DNA from: Lachnospiraceae bacterium
GTDB lineage: Bacteria > Bacillota > Clostridia > Oscillospirales > Ruminococcaceae
Length of the DNA: 64,000 nucleotides
Direction of reading: 5' to 3'
Assembly (NCBI GenBank): GCA_023664705.1
Contig: JAMPFE010000006.1
Location: forward strand, 14,207-78,206
A model generated the notes under the pieces. It was not told the DNA's origin and did no database searches. It saw nothing but the letters and a program-made list of their open reading frames with translations. This document shows, piece after piece, positions 33,397 through 42,350 of the stretch. Numbering within the stretch: position 1 is the stretch's first letter; every line of letters starts with the position of its first letter. Position numbers and translations under genes: made by a program.

Positions 33397-34206
33397 TCAT
33401 AATTTCTCGATACAGTCTATTATTTCGGCAATAGCGCCGCTGTTGTTGTCGCAGACCACTATGTCGGCGGCTGCCTTTACGCTCGGCTGAGCGTTCGCCA
33501 CGGCAGCCCCGAGGTCCGCCTTTTGTATCATTGCCGTATCGTTCATAAAATCCCCCGCCGCAACGGAAAATCTGTCCTCCGCGCCGAGTATCCGTATCAG
33601 CTCCGCAAAGCCGCGCGATTTGTCCACGCCCCTCGGCAGACACTCGAAATACACGGGCGCGGAACGCACCCACTGCGCGTCCTCGAAGCCGCCCTCCGCG
33701 ACCGCCCTTTCCACCCTGTCAAGCTCCTCGGGGGGTGCGGCGATAACGAATTTCAGCCAGCCGCCCTCGGGTATCTCGTCGAGCGCCCTGCGGTCGGGAA
33801 TAACGCTCTCCGTTTCAAGGTGCTCGCGCTCCGTCTCGTTGATAAACGGCACGAAAACCGTCTGCTTGTGCAGCACCTCGAAGCCGAGCCTGTTCGGGAA
33901 CATATCGTTGAGCCGCCGGATATAGCCGCGCGCGTGACCGCCTATCTCGCACTGCCACAAAAACCTGTCGAACTTGAAATCGTACACGCCCGCGCCGTTG
34001 AACAGCACCGACGGTATGTCCAAGTGCAGCACGTCCTCGACTATGCGCCTTGCCATTGCCCAGCCGCGCCCCGTTGCCGTCGTGAACAGCCCGCCGCCCG
34101 CCCGAAAGCGCTCTATCGCCGCCAAATCGCGGTCGATAATGCGCTTGTCGTCCGTAAGCAGCGTGCCGTCGAGGTCGGTCATAAAAATCACCTTGCCGAA
34201 ATCCAT
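33397..34206 (-). CDS. Cof-type HAD phosphatase
   Basis: A 269-residue HAD hydrolase of the Cof (C2B cap) type. Motif I is MTDLDGTLLTDD, motif II the Thr in FTTATGRGW, motif III a Lys near GVDKSRGF, motif IV GDFMNDTAMIQKA. These dephosphorylate sugar phosphates, nucleotides or vitamin B6 phosphates; substrate not predictable. Located between an LRR-like gene (18 nt) and the paralogue pair (8 nt). Confidence 0.88.
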   Translation of the reverse strand: MDFGKVIFMTDLDGTLLTDDKRIIDRDLAAIERFRAGGGLFTTATGRGWAMARRIVEDVLHLDIPSVLFNGAGVYDFKFDRFLWQCEIGGHARGYIRRLNDMFPNRLGFEVLHKQTVFVPFINETEREHLETESVIPDRRALDEIPEGGWLKFVIAAPPEELDRVERAVAEGGFEDAQWVRSAPVYFECLPRGVDKSRGFAELIRILGAEDRFSVAAGDFMNDTAMIQKADLGAAVANAQPSVKAAADIVVCDNNSGAIAEIIDCIEKL

Positions 34207-34224
34207 TTCCCACTCCCAAGCCGC

Positions 34225-34995
34225 TTAAAGCTTCGTCCACTCGTCATAATCGAAATATTCCCATAGCGCGGACTTCCCCGCCTTTTCAAGACGGTTCTCC
34301 AGCACGTTATCCCGCCTGTCGTTTCGGTCGAGTATCCCCGAAAACCGCTCCAGACGCGGCATTTGCAGCAGTATCTCCGCGATTTTCGTGCCCGAAAGCT
34401 TGTCCGCCGCCAGCGTGAGGTCAAGAAAGCGTATATCCGACCGCGTAAGGCTCCCGATATCGTTCAGCTTATGCAGCTCGTACACCTTCAGCCCGTACAA
34501 ATTCGGCATTTTCCCGAAATCGGGAAGCCTTTCCACCGCGGGCATCGAATCAAGATACAGCTTCTTCAGCCCGCTCATACCCTCGATAAACGACAAATCG
34601 GAGACCCCGCGCATTCCCTTAAGCTCCAGATACTCGATATTATCCGTCAGCAGCGCGGACAGTCCCGAATTTATCCTCCCGTACACGGTAAGGCTTTTAA
34701 GCGTCGGAACGCTCACCCTCGACAAGTCCGCCGCCGCGGGAAGCAGCAGTATCAGCTTCTGCAGCCGTTTCAGCGCCGAAATGCCGTCAACATCGATATT
34801 ACCGCCCGTCGGAGCGAACTCGCCGTTTACAAACAGCGTTTCCACGTTCGGATAATCGGAAAGCAGCCCCAAATCGGCGTTTTTGCTCTCGCAGTAAACC
34901 GCCAGATAGGTAACTTCTTCGGGCTTCAAGCCGCACAGCTCAACGTCGATCCCTTTTTTCCCGATCATTATTTTGGGCTTCCGAACGTTATCCAC
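34225..34995 (-). CDS. Leucine-rich-repeat-like protein
   Basis: A 256-residue protein with about seven irregular leucine-rich repeats (LKRLQKLILLLP, PTLKSLTVYGR, NIEYLELKGM, GLKKLYLDSMP, PNLYGLKVYELHKL, DIRFLDLTLAAD, PRLERFSGIL). No signal peptide or anchor, so probably cytoplasmic; such repeats bind proteins. Ten bases after rluD and 18 before the HAD gene. Not assignable further. Confidence 0.7.
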   Translation of the reverse strand: MDNVRKPKIMIGKKGIDVELCGLKPEEVTYLAVYCESKNADLGLLSDYPNVETLFVNGEFAPTGGNIDVDGISALKRLQKLILLLPAAADLSRVSVPTLKSLTVYGRINSGLSALLTDNIEYLELKGMRGVSDLSFIEGMSGLKKLYLDSMPAVERLPDFGKMPNLYGLKVYELHKLNDIGSLTRSDIRFLDLTLAADKLSGTKIAEILLQMPRLERFSGILDRNDRRDNVLENRLEKAGKSALWEYFDYDEWTKL

Positions 34996-35005
34996 AGCGC
35001 CCCTC

Positions 35006-35899
35006 CTATTCTATCTCCCGCAAAAACCTCTCAAAATATTCGGGCAGCTCCGAATTGAACTCCATATACTCGCCCGTCCTCGGATGGACGAAGCCTATCT
35101 TTTTCGCGTGCAGGCACTGCCCGCCCAGCCATTTCGGCTTGCCGTTCCCGTAAACCTCGTCGCCCGCGACGGGGTGTCCGATATACGCCATATGCACGCG
35201 TATCTGGTGCGTCCTGCCCGTCTCCAGCCTCACAGCGAGGTGCGTGTAGCCCGCGTAATTGCGTATCACGTTGTAATGAGTTACAGCCTCTCGCGAGTTG
35301 TCAAGCGTCACGCACATACGCTTGCGGTCGGTCTTGTGCCGCCCTATGGGAGCGTTCACCGTGCCGTCCTCCTTTATCGAGCCCGTCACAACGGCGCTGT
35401 ACTCGCGCGTGAAGGTGTGCGCCTTTATCTGCTCGGACAGCCCGAGGTGCGCGAAATCGTTTTTCGCGACCATAAGCAGCCCGCTCGTGTCCTTATCGAT
35501 ACGGTGAACTATCCCGGGGCGTATCTCGCCGTTTATGCCCGACAGGCTCCCGCCGCACCGATACATCAGCGCGTTGACGAGCGTCCCCGAATAATGCCCC
35601 GCCGCGGGGTGGACGACCATGCCCTTGGGCTTGTTCACGACAAGCAGGTCCGCGTCCTCGTAGACTATATCCAGCGGTATGTTCTCGGGGAGTATATCGG
35701 CGCTTTCCGGCTCGGGAAGCCCCACCGCGACAACGCTCCCCTCGGTCGGCACGTCCTTTTTGCCGCACGGCTTGCCGTTTATTGTGACCAAGCCCCGCTC
35801 GATAAGCTTTACCGCGGCGCTGCGCGAAAGCTCGGTGCTGTCGGATATCAGCTTGTCGAGACGAACGCCGCCCGCCGCCGTAAATTCAATCGTTTCCAT
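35006..35899 (-). CDS. rluD: RluD-family rRNA pseudouridine synthase
   Basis: A 297-residue enzyme with an N-terminal S4 domain (VRLDKLISDSTELSRSAAVK) and a catalytic domain with RIDKDTSGLLMVAKN, whose Asp is the nucleophile, and AVRLETGRTHQIRVHMAYIG. RluD/YlyB makes pseudouridines in 23S rRNA. It overlaps lspA by 14 nt, the order of the Bacillus lspA-ylyB pair. Confidence 0.93.
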   Translation of the reverse strand: METIEFTAAGGVRLDKLISDSTELSRSAAVKLIERGLVTINGKPCGKKDVPTEGSVVAVGLPEPESADILPENIPLDIVYEDADLLVVNKPKGMVVHPAAGHYSGTLVNALMYRCGGSLSGINGEIRPGIVHRIDKDTSGLLMVAKNDFAHLGLSEQIKAHTFTREYSAVVTGSIKEDGTVNAPIGRHKTDRKRMCVTLDNSREAVTHYNVIRNYAGYTHLAVRLETGRTHQIRVHMAYIGHPVAGDEVYGNGKPKWLGGQCLHAKKIGFVHPRTGEYMEFNSELPEYFERFLREIE

Positions 35900-36410
35900 T
35901 TTCGTTATCTTTCGCTTCGGCGCCCGCCTTTTTCTTTTTGTGGGACTTTATCTCGTCGACCGCCGCGACGATAAACAGCAGCACGGTCCCGCACACGGCG
36001 CAAATATCCGCGACGTTGAATATCGGGAAATTTATCAGACGAAAGTCGATAAAATCAACCACCAGCCCGTCGTTGAACAGCCTGTCGATAAGGTTTCCGA
36101 CGCCGCCGCCCAAGATCAGACCTATGGCCGCGACATAGACGGGGCGCTTTACCCTTTTGGAGAGCATAAGATACAGCAGCCCGACGATAACAACGGACGT
36201 TATCGCGATAAGGAACCACTTATGCCCCTTTAGCTGACTGAACGCCGCGCCGTTGTTAAGGCAATAATAGACGTTCAGCACCTCCGTGTCGCCGAATTTG
36301 ATGATATGAATAGTGTCCCCGAGCTCCATATTCGCGGAGACCGTATATTTCGTCAGCCTGTCGAGACCGACCAGCAGAGCCGCTATCAGCAGCCAGATGT
36401 ATTGCAGCAA
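35886..36410 (-). CDS. lspA: Lipoprotein signal peptidase
   Basis: A 174-residue four-helix aspartic peptidase. VGLDRLTKYTVS, CLNNGAAFSQLKG, GGGVGNLIDRLFNDG (catalytic Asp) and IFNVADICAV (second Asp) are all present; a basic/Glu-rich tail follows. It cuts signal peptides of prolipoproteins such as the VanY-like and GH5 proteins in this window. Starts the run lspA-rluD-LRR-HAD-paralogues. Confidence 0.95.
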   Translation of the reverse strand: MLQYIWLLIAALLVGLDRLTKYTVSANMELGDTIHIIKFGDTEVLNVYYCLNNGAAFSQLKGHKWFLIAITSVVIVGLLYLMLSKRVKRPVYVAAIGLILGGGVGNLIDRLFNDGLVVDFIDFRLINFPIFNVADICAVCGTVLLFIVAAVDEIKSHKKKKAGAEAKDNENGND

Positions 36411-36460
36411 TTAAATACCCCTTTTCATGCCGAAATGCTTTCAATATGAATGTATACGCG

Positions 36461-36492
36461 AAAATCGGGAAGGGGAAAATACCCCTCCCCGA
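36461..36492 (-). terminator. Terminator after ileS
   Basis: TCGGG-AGGGG (36465-36475) pairs with CCCCT-CCCGA (36482-36492) with one mismatch; on the minus strand TTTT follows. It separates the ileS operon from lspA. Confidence 0.7.
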
Positions 36493-36503
36493 GCGGTCGC
36501 TGC

Positions 36504-39338
36504 TTATTCAAAGTGCGTTCTGATAACGTCCGCGCAGCGCTTGCAGAGGTTCGGATATTTGCTGTCCGAGCCCACCGTATCGTCAAACTTCCAGCAGCGC
36601 TCGCACGCGCAGCCCGCTTTCTTCGTAACGGTCACGGAGCAAGCCGAGCCCTTATATTCGCCCTCGGCAGCGTCCGCGAGAGTCCGCGCGGGGAGCACGT
36701 TTACCTTAACGCCCGACACGATGCACGCGTCCGCAAGCTCGCTTTCAAGCGCCCTCACGCTCTCGTCGTCGGTGAAAATCTCCACCATAGCCTCCAGCGA
36801 CTTTCCTATCACCTTGTCGGCGCGCTTCAGCTCCAGAGCCGCCAGCACGTCGTCGCGGACGGCGTGTATCTTCGCCCACTTCTCCTCGTCCGCGGTAACG
36901 CCCGTCCTTTCGGGCATCGAATTGAAAATCACCGAGCGCGGGTCGTCGTCCTTTTTGTGCGGCATAAACTGCCAGATCTCGTCGGCGGTGTAGCACAAAA
37001 TCGGCGCGATCATTCTCACCAGAGCGTCCAGAATAACGTACATCGCGGTCTGCACGGACTTCCTCGCGGGAGAGTCCGCCGCCTCGCAGTACAGCGTGTC
37101 CTTTACAATGTCAAGGTAGAAATTCGACATATCGACAACGCAGAAGCTTATCAGCGCGTGATACGCGAGATAGTAATCGAACGCCTCATAGGAAGCCTTT
37201 ACCTTGTCGATCACCTCGTCAAGCCGCGCGAGCGCCCACTTGTCAAGCTCGCGGAGCTTGTCAAAATCTACCATTTCGGTGTTCGGATCAAAGCCCTTGT
37301 TGTCGTTAAGGTTGCCGAGAATATAGCGCGCGGTGTTGCGTATCTTGCGGTAGCTCTCGGAGAGCTGCTTCAGCATCTCCTTCGACACTCGCATATCCGC
37401 GTGATAGTCGAGCGAAGCCACCCACAGGCGCAGAACGTCCGCGCCGAAGTCCTTGATGACCTCCTCGGGGAATATCTGGTTGCCCTTGGACTTGTGCATC
37501 TGCTGCCCGTTCCCGTCGACAACCCAGCCGTGCGTGCAGACAGCCTTGTAAGGCGCCTGTCCCGTCGTCGCTACGGACGTGAGCAGGCTCGACTGGAACC
37601 AGCCGCGGTACTGGTCGCAGCCCTCCAGATACATATCCGCGGGCCACGAAAGCTCGGGGCGCTCCCTCAGAACCGCCGCGTGGGTGCAGCCCGAATCGAA
37701 CCACACGTCGAAAATATCCATTTCCTTGCGGAATTTATTGCAGCCGCACTCGCACTTAACGTCCGCGGGAATAAATTCGCCCGCGTCCTTCGCGTACCAA
37801 GCGTCGGAGCTCTCCTCGCGGAACGTGTCCGAAATAGCCTTTATGGTCGTATCGTTTATTACGGTCTTTCCGCAGTCCTCGCAGTAGAGTATCGGAATGG
37901 GCACGCCCCAGCGTCTCTGGCGCGAAATGCACCAGTCGGAGCGCATATTTACCATATTCTTGATGCGCTCCTCGCCCCACTCGGGTATCCATTGAACGTT
38001 CTCGATAGCCTTGATAGTCTCCAGCTTGAACATATCCACGTTGCAGAACCACTGGTCGGTCGCGCGGTAGATTATCGGCTCGTGGCAGCGCCAGCAGTGC
38101 GGGTACGGGTGAACTATCTTCTGCATCGCGAGCAAGGTGTTGTCGTCCTCGAGGCGCTGAGCGATCTTCTTGTTAGCGTCTGCGGTCTTTAGACCCGCGA
38201 ACTCGCCCGCCTCCTCCGTAAGCATTCCCTTTGCGTCAACGGGAACGATTATGCTGAACATTCCCTTGTATTCGGGCTTCATGCAGACCTCGAAGTCCTC
38301 CACGCCGAAGCCCGGCGCGGTATGAACGCAGCCCGTGCCGCTGTCCAGCGTAACGTGGTTGCCTACTATAACGACAGACTTCCTCGGCAAAAACGGATGC
38401 GCGGTCTCCACAAGCTCCAGCTCGCTTCCCTTAAAGCTGCCGACGGTGCTGTATTTTTTAATTCCTACGGCGCTCATAACGGTATCGACAAGCTCCTTAG
38501 CCATAAGCAGATACTCGCCGCAGGACTTGCTCTCCTCGTCCTCGACCTTCACGAACGTATATTCGTAGTTGGGTCCGAGACAGATAGCGAGGTTTCCCGG
38601 CAGCGTCCAAGTGGTGGTCGTCCAGATAACGACGAACGCCTTTTTTAAATCAATTCCCAGATTTTGGAACTTTCCCTTGTCGTCGGTCAGCGGGAACTTA
38701 ACGTAAATCGAATAGCACGGGTCGTCCTGATACTCTATCTCCGCCTCGGCGAGCGCGGTATTGCAGTCCGCGCACCAGTAAACGGGCTTCAGCCCCTTGT
38801 AGATGTAGCCCTTCTTGTACATCTCGCCGAAAACCTCGACCTGCTTAGCCTCAAAAGCGGGGCTTATCGTAAGATACGGGTCGTCGAAATCGCCCCAAAC
38901 GCCCAAACGCTTAAACTGCTTCTTCTGGTCGTCAAGGCAGGACAGCGCGAATTGACGGCAGCTTTTACGCAGCTCCACGGGGTCGACCTTGCCGCTGTCC
39001 ACGCCGAGCTGCTTTATCGCCTTCAGCTCGATGGGCAGACCGTGGCAGTCCCACCCGGGCACATAATTCGCGTTATAGCCCGTCATCGCCTTATATTTAA
39101 CAATGATGTCCTTCAGCACCTTGTTCAGCGCGGTGCCGAGGTGAATATCTCCGTTCGCGTAGGGGGGACCGTCGTGCAGCGTATAAGAGGGCTTCCCCTT
39201 ATTCTTCTCGGCAAGCGCGTAGTACATACGCCCGCGCTCCCACTTTTCCAGCATCTCCGGCTCTCTCTTCGGCAGATTGCCGCGCATCGGAAAGTCGGTC
39301 TGCGGCAGATTTACCGTACTGTTAAGATCCACTGACAT
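36504..39338 (-). CDS. ileS: Isoleucyl-tRNA synthetase
   Basis: A 944-residue class I synthetase with editing domain. HIGH is in YANGDIHLGTALNK; the editing site shows GTGCVHTAPGFGVEDFEV; KMSKS appears as GQQMHKSKGNQI; the C-terminal zinc finger has CERCW and CKRCADV. In Bacillus-type genomes ileS often has its own T-box leader; here only 30 nt separate it from divIVA, with no T-box, so it depends on upstream transcription. Confidence 0.97.
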   Translation of the reverse strand: MSVDLNSTVNLPQTDFPMRGNLPKREPEMLEKWERGRMYYALAEKNKGKPSYTLHDGPPYANGDIHLGTALNKVLKDIIVKYKAMTGYNANYVPGWDCHGLPIELKAIKQLGVDSGKVDPVELRKSCRQFALSCLDDQKKQFKRLGVWGDFDDPYLTISPAFEAKQVEVFGEMYKKGYIYKGLKPVYWCADCNTALAEAEIEYQDDPCYSIYVKFPLTDDKGKFQNLGIDLKKAFVVIWTTTTWTLPGNLAICLGPNYEYTFVKVEDEESKSCGEYLLMAKELVDTVMSAVGIKKYSTVGSFKGSELELVETAHPFLPRKSVVIVGNHVTLDSGTGCVHTAPGFGVEDFEVCMKPEYKGMFSIIVPVDAKGMLTEEAGEFAGLKTADANKKIAQRLEDDNTLLAMQKIVHPYPHCWRCHEPIIYRATDQWFCNVDMFKLETIKAIENVQWIPEWGEERIKNMVNMRSDWCISRQRRWGVPIPILYCEDCGKTVINDTTIKAISDTFREESSDAWYAKDAGEFIPADVKCECGCNKFRKEMDIFDVWFDSGCTHAAVLRERPELSWPADMYLEGCDQYRGWFQSSLLTSVATTGQAPYKAVCTHGWVVDGNGQQMHKSKGNQIFPEEVIKDFGADVLRLWVASLDYHADMRVSKEMLKQLSESYRKIRNTARYILGNLNDNKGFDPNTEMVDFDKLRELDKWALARLDEVIDKVKASYEAFDYYLAYHALISFCVVDMSNFYLDIVKDTLYCEAADSPARKSVQTAMYVILDALVRMIAPILCYTADEIWQFMPHKKDDDPRSVIFNSMPERTGVTADEEKWAKIHAVRDDVLAALELKRADKVIGKSLEAMVEIFTDDESVRALESELADACIVSGVKVNVLPARTLADAAEGEYKGSACSVTVTKKAGCACERCWKFDDTVGSDSKYPNLCKRCADVIRTHFE

Positions 39339-39368
39339 ATTGAAATCTCCTTGGTTTTGTTTCTTTGA

Positions 39369-40286
39369 TTATTTATTGTTGTTCTTGCCGAACTTGAGGT
39401 TATCGTGACGGGAGACCGTCTCGCTGCTCGAATTGAAGAACGGCAGATCGTGCTCCGCGGTCTTGTCGGAGACCTTGCTCTCCTCCTTCGCGGGCTCCTC
39501 CTTCTTGTCCTTGGACTTGTCCGCGGGCTTTTCGGCAGGCTTGGGAGCGGGCTTCGGCGAGGGCTTGTTCTTCTGCTGGGCGGCCTTTGCCGCGGCAGCC
39601 TGAGCCGCCTGCTTTTTGCGCTCCGCCTCGCGCTTCTCCACCTCCTCGGCAGTCCTCTTTATATAATCGTTCTCGCACTTCTCCGGCAGGCTCTCGATAA
39701 GCCCCATATGCTCCTTGTACGACGCCTCGATAACAGCCAGATGCTCCTTGTAGCCCGCGAGCATCTTCGTCCTGTACTCGAGAACCTCCTTGCGCGTCTG
39801 CTGCAGGATATTCTCCTGAATTTCCTGCTGCCTGTCCATGGCCGCCTTTATCTCGGCAGCCTTGTTGTTTGCGTCGCTGATGATCTTCGCGCCCGCCGCG
39901 TCCGCGTCCGCGCGCGTTTTCTTGGAATACTCGTCCGCGTCGTTGACAAGCCTTTCGGACTTCGTCTTAGCGTCGGCGAGCTGCTTGGTCACGGTCTCGT
40001 TGGTCTCCTTCGTGAGCTTTTCCGCGGAAGCCTTGGACTCGGCAACGATGGCGTTGCCCTGCTTCTGCGCCACGAGCAGCGCGTCTCTGAGGGCGTCCTC
40101 GTCGTCACGGTACTCGCGTATCTTGTCCGCCAGCACCTCCAGCTTTCTCTCAAGCTCGCTCTTATCCTTCTGGAGCTGCGCAAACTCCTCGGAGACCTCC
40201 CTGAGGTATTCATCTACGTCATCGGGCTTATAGCCGTTAAAGGCCGCCTTCTCAAATTTTTTGGTAACAATTTCCTTTGCGTTCAT
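39369..40286 (-). CDS. divIVA: DivIVA-family polar/septal protein
   Basis: A 305-residue coiled-coil protein. N-terminal lipid-binding region KKFEKAAFNGYKPDDVDEYL, then coiled coil to about residue 215, then an Ala/Lys/Pro-rich tail (PSPKPAPKPAEKP). DivIVA binds curved membrane at poles and septa. About 140 residues longer than Bacillus DivIVA because of the tail. The order ylmH-divIVA-ileS is conserved. Confidence 0.93.
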   Translation of the reverse strand: MNAKEIVTKKFEKAAFNGYKPDDVDEYLREVSEEFAQLQKDKSELERKLEVLADKIREYRDDEDALRDALLVAQKQGNAIVAESKASAEKLTKETNETVTKQLADAKTKSERLVNDADEYSKKTRADADAAGAKIISDANNKAAEIKAAMDRQQEIQENILQQTRKEVLEYRTKMLAGYKEHLAVIEASYKEHMGLIESLPEKCENDYIKRTAEEVEKREAERKKQAAQAAAAKAAQQKNKPSPKPAPKPAEKPADKSKDKKEEPAKEESKVSDKTAEHDLPFFNSSSETVSRHDNLKFGKNNNK

Positions 40287-40340
40287 GTAATCCTTATTCC
40301 CTCCGAAATTCCGCAGGCTAACCTGCTCTGTCCTTTGCCG

Positions 40341-40393
40341 AAAAGCATAGCTGCTTTTATAGGAATAGCGGCGTATCGGCGCGCCATTCCTAT
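40341..40393. repeat. Two palindromes between ylmH and divIVA
   Basis: AAAAGCA-TAGC-TGCTTTT (40341-40358) abuts TATAGGAAT ... ATTCCTATA (about 40357-40393). Possible attenuator or processing hairpins in the message; no clear terminator T-run after the second. Confidence 0.5.
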
Positions 40394-40409
40394 AAATACA
40401 GACCCTGCC

Positions 40410-41174
40410 TCACACATATTTTTCTATAACAACGCGCAGTCTTCCCTTCTTGGTCTGCCCGACGACCTCCGCCAGACGAAACCTCCCGAAACCGCGTATT
40501 GAAACGACCGTTTTTTCCTTTACCGCGGCGCTTACATTAAGACACACCGAAAAATCCGCACTCACCTGCCCCGATTTAACGAGCGACGCGGATTTCTCTC
40601 TTGAAATATTTGTGCAGGCGCTTACGATACAATCCAGCCGCAGCGACGAAACCGCCGCGTCTATCCTTTCAAACTCCGCCCTCGGGAGCTCTCCCGCAAT
40701 GCCCTTTTCCGCCCTCACGCCGACCTTTCCTATCTTCGTAATGCCCGAAACCAACTCCTCCGCTGTATCCAGACAAAACACGACCGCATATTCCCCGGCG
40801 ACCAAAATATCCCCCACGACGCTGCGCTGCAAGCCCGTCGAGAGGACAGCCCCGAGAAAATCGCGGTGCGAAAGCTTATCGCTGCTGCGAAAAGAAAACG
40901 TGACGGCGCGCACGGGGAAAAGCTCGTCCGCGGACATCTCCTCGGCGTATGTACCCTTGAGGAAGCCGCAAACGGTCCTTGCCGCGCCGTCATATCCCCC
41001 GTAAAACATCGGGACCGCACCCGCCTGCGCCGCGCCGTAACCTGCCACTATCGCCTCCCGCTCGTTCAGAAAGCGGGAGAAACGCGGAATCCCCGTCCTT
41101 CGGCTCAACCGAGCCAAGTCGGAAATATGCGCAAACAGAAAACGTTCCTCATCGTTTGAAAGCTCGAAATTCAC
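40410..41174 (-). CDS. ylmH: YlmH-like S4-domain RNA-binding protein
   Basis: A 254-residue protein of the YlmH family: N-terminal RIFSRFLNEREA-like segment (GIPRFSRFLNEREAIVAGY), middle domain LSHRDFLGAVLSTGLQRSVVG, and a C-terminal S4 domain (SREKSASLVKSGQVSADF). YlmH has been tied to cell division and to rescue of stalled large ribosomal subunits. Neighbours sepF and divIVA confirm it. ylmG, usually between sepF and ylmH, is absent. Confidence 0.92.
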   Translation of the reverse strand: MNFELSNDEERFLFAHISDLARLSRRTGIPRFSRFLNEREAIVAGYGAAQAGAVPMFYGGYDGAARTVCGFLKGTYAEEMSADELFPVRAVTFSFRSSDKLSHRDFLGAVLSTGLQRSVVGDILVAGEYAVVFCLDTAEELVSGITKIGKVGVRAEKGIAGELPRAEFERIDAAVSSLRLDCIVSACTNISREKSASLVKSGQVSADFSVCLNVSAAVKEKTVVSIRGFGRFRLAEVVGQTKKGRLRVVIEKYV

Positions 41175-41184
41175 TTTATGCCGA

Positions 41185-41631
41185 TTACTCGTCGATATTG
41201 TTTATCCAGTCAACGTTCTTGGGCGCTACCGCGTAGCAGCAGGTATCGACCTTCTTTATCCTGCCCTCGAAGGCAGCCGCGACGCCCGTCATAAAGTCAA
41301 CGATGCGCGTGCCGATCTCCTGATCGATGCCGTTGAGGTTCAAGAAAATGATCGTCCCCTCGCGCAGCATATCGACCGCCTCGTTCATTACCTCGTCATA
41401 CCCCGACGGCTTCATGATAAACAGCTTCGGCATGCCCGCTCCGCTGTGCATATTGATGACCTTGGAGCTCGCCCCGCTGCCGTAAGAGCCGTGGAAATCG
41501 GAATACCCCGAAGAATAGCCCGCCTCCTCGTTGGTCACAGCGTTTGAAGAGGTATCGTATCCCTCGTCGTAATCCACAAATCCCTCGTTCTCGTCCCCCG
41601 TGCCGAAAATGCTCTTCAAAAAATTCGCCAT
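41185..41631 (-). CDS. sepF: SepF cell-division protein
   Basis: A 148-residue SepF. An N-terminal amphipathic helix (MANFLKSIFG) for membrane binding, a disordered Gly/Ser/Tyr linker, and the SepF core (KLFIMKPSGYDEVMNEAVDM, IIFLNLNGIDQEIGTRIVDF, GRIKKVDTCCYAVAPKNV). SepF ties FtsZ to the membrane. In the ylmE-sepF-ylmH-divIVA cluster. Confidence 0.95.
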   Translation of the reverse strand: MANFLKSIFGTGDENEGFVDYDEGYDTSSNAVTNEEAGYSSGYSDFHGSYGSGASSKVINMHSGAGMPKLFIMKPSGYDEVMNEAVDMLREGTIIFLNLNGIDQEIGTRIVDFMTGVAAAFEGRIKKVDTCCYAVAPKNVDWINNIDE

Positions 41632-41648
41632 TGTTAATTTCCTCCCAA

Positions 41649-42350
41649 TTATAAATATTTCCTGTGCCCGAACAGCCCTGAGCCTATCCGGACAATTGTG
41701 GCCCCGTGTTTTATCGCCGCCTCGTAGTCCCCCGACATTCCCATCGAGAGGGTGTCGAACACCGCATTCTCTCTGTTATGCTCGTTCTCGGCCTTCAAGC
41801 GCCCGAAAAGCTCCCGCATATCCGCAAAGACGCTCTCCGCGCAGCCCGCGGGCGGTATCGTCATCAGACCTCTCAGCCTGATATTCGGCAGCTCGGCAAT
41901 CTCCGCGCAGAACTCCCCCGCGCCTTCGACCGAAACTCCCCCCTTAGTCTGCTCCCCGCCTATATTTATTTCGGCGAGTATATCCATAATTATCCCGTGC
42001 TGCGCCGCGCGGCGGTTTATCTCCTCCGCAAGCCGCACGCTGTCCACGGAATGTATCATTGATACCTTATCTATAATGTATTTCACCTTGTTGGTCTGAA
42101 GCCCGCCTATAAAGTGGACCTCCGCGGGCAGATAGCTCTCCCGCTTTTCAAGGTACTCCTGCACCCTGTTCTCGCCCAACAGCGAAACACCCAGCCCGAC
42201 AGCGTAGTTCACGCGCTCGGGAGAAACGGTCTTTGTCACCGCCATAAGCCGGACGTCCCGTCCCGACTTCTCTATATTCTCACAGATGCCGAGGTAATTC
42301 CTCCGAATATCCTCAAAGGACGTCTGCGTGTTATCGGATAGCTTTTCCAT
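41649..42350 (-). CDS. ylmE: YggS/YlmE-type PLP-binding protein
   Basis: A 233-residue single-domain PLP barrel: LMAVTKTVSPERVNYAVGLG with the PLP lysine, LLGENRVQEYLEK, VHFIGGLQTNKVKYI, SVDSVRLAEEINRRA and LSMGMSGDYEAAIKHGATIV. These hold PLP and help B6 balance. It overlaps the HlyD-like gene by 20 nt. Confidence 0.95.
   Translation of the reverse strand: MEKLSDNTQTSFEDIRRNYLGICENIEKSGRDVRLMAVTKTVSPERVNYAVGLGVSLLGENRVQEYLEKRESYLPAEVHFIGGLQTNKVKYIIDKVSMIHSVDSVRLAEEINRRAAQHGIIMDILAEINIGGEQTKGGVSVEGAGEFCAEIAELPNIRLRGLMTIPPAGCAESVFADMRELFGRLKAENEHNRENAVFDTLSMGMSGDYEAAIKHGATIVRIGSGLFGHRKYL

Noticed and set aside
36411..39368. T-box leader for ileS
   Set aside because: Only 30 nt precede ileS, with no specifier stem or T-box sequence.
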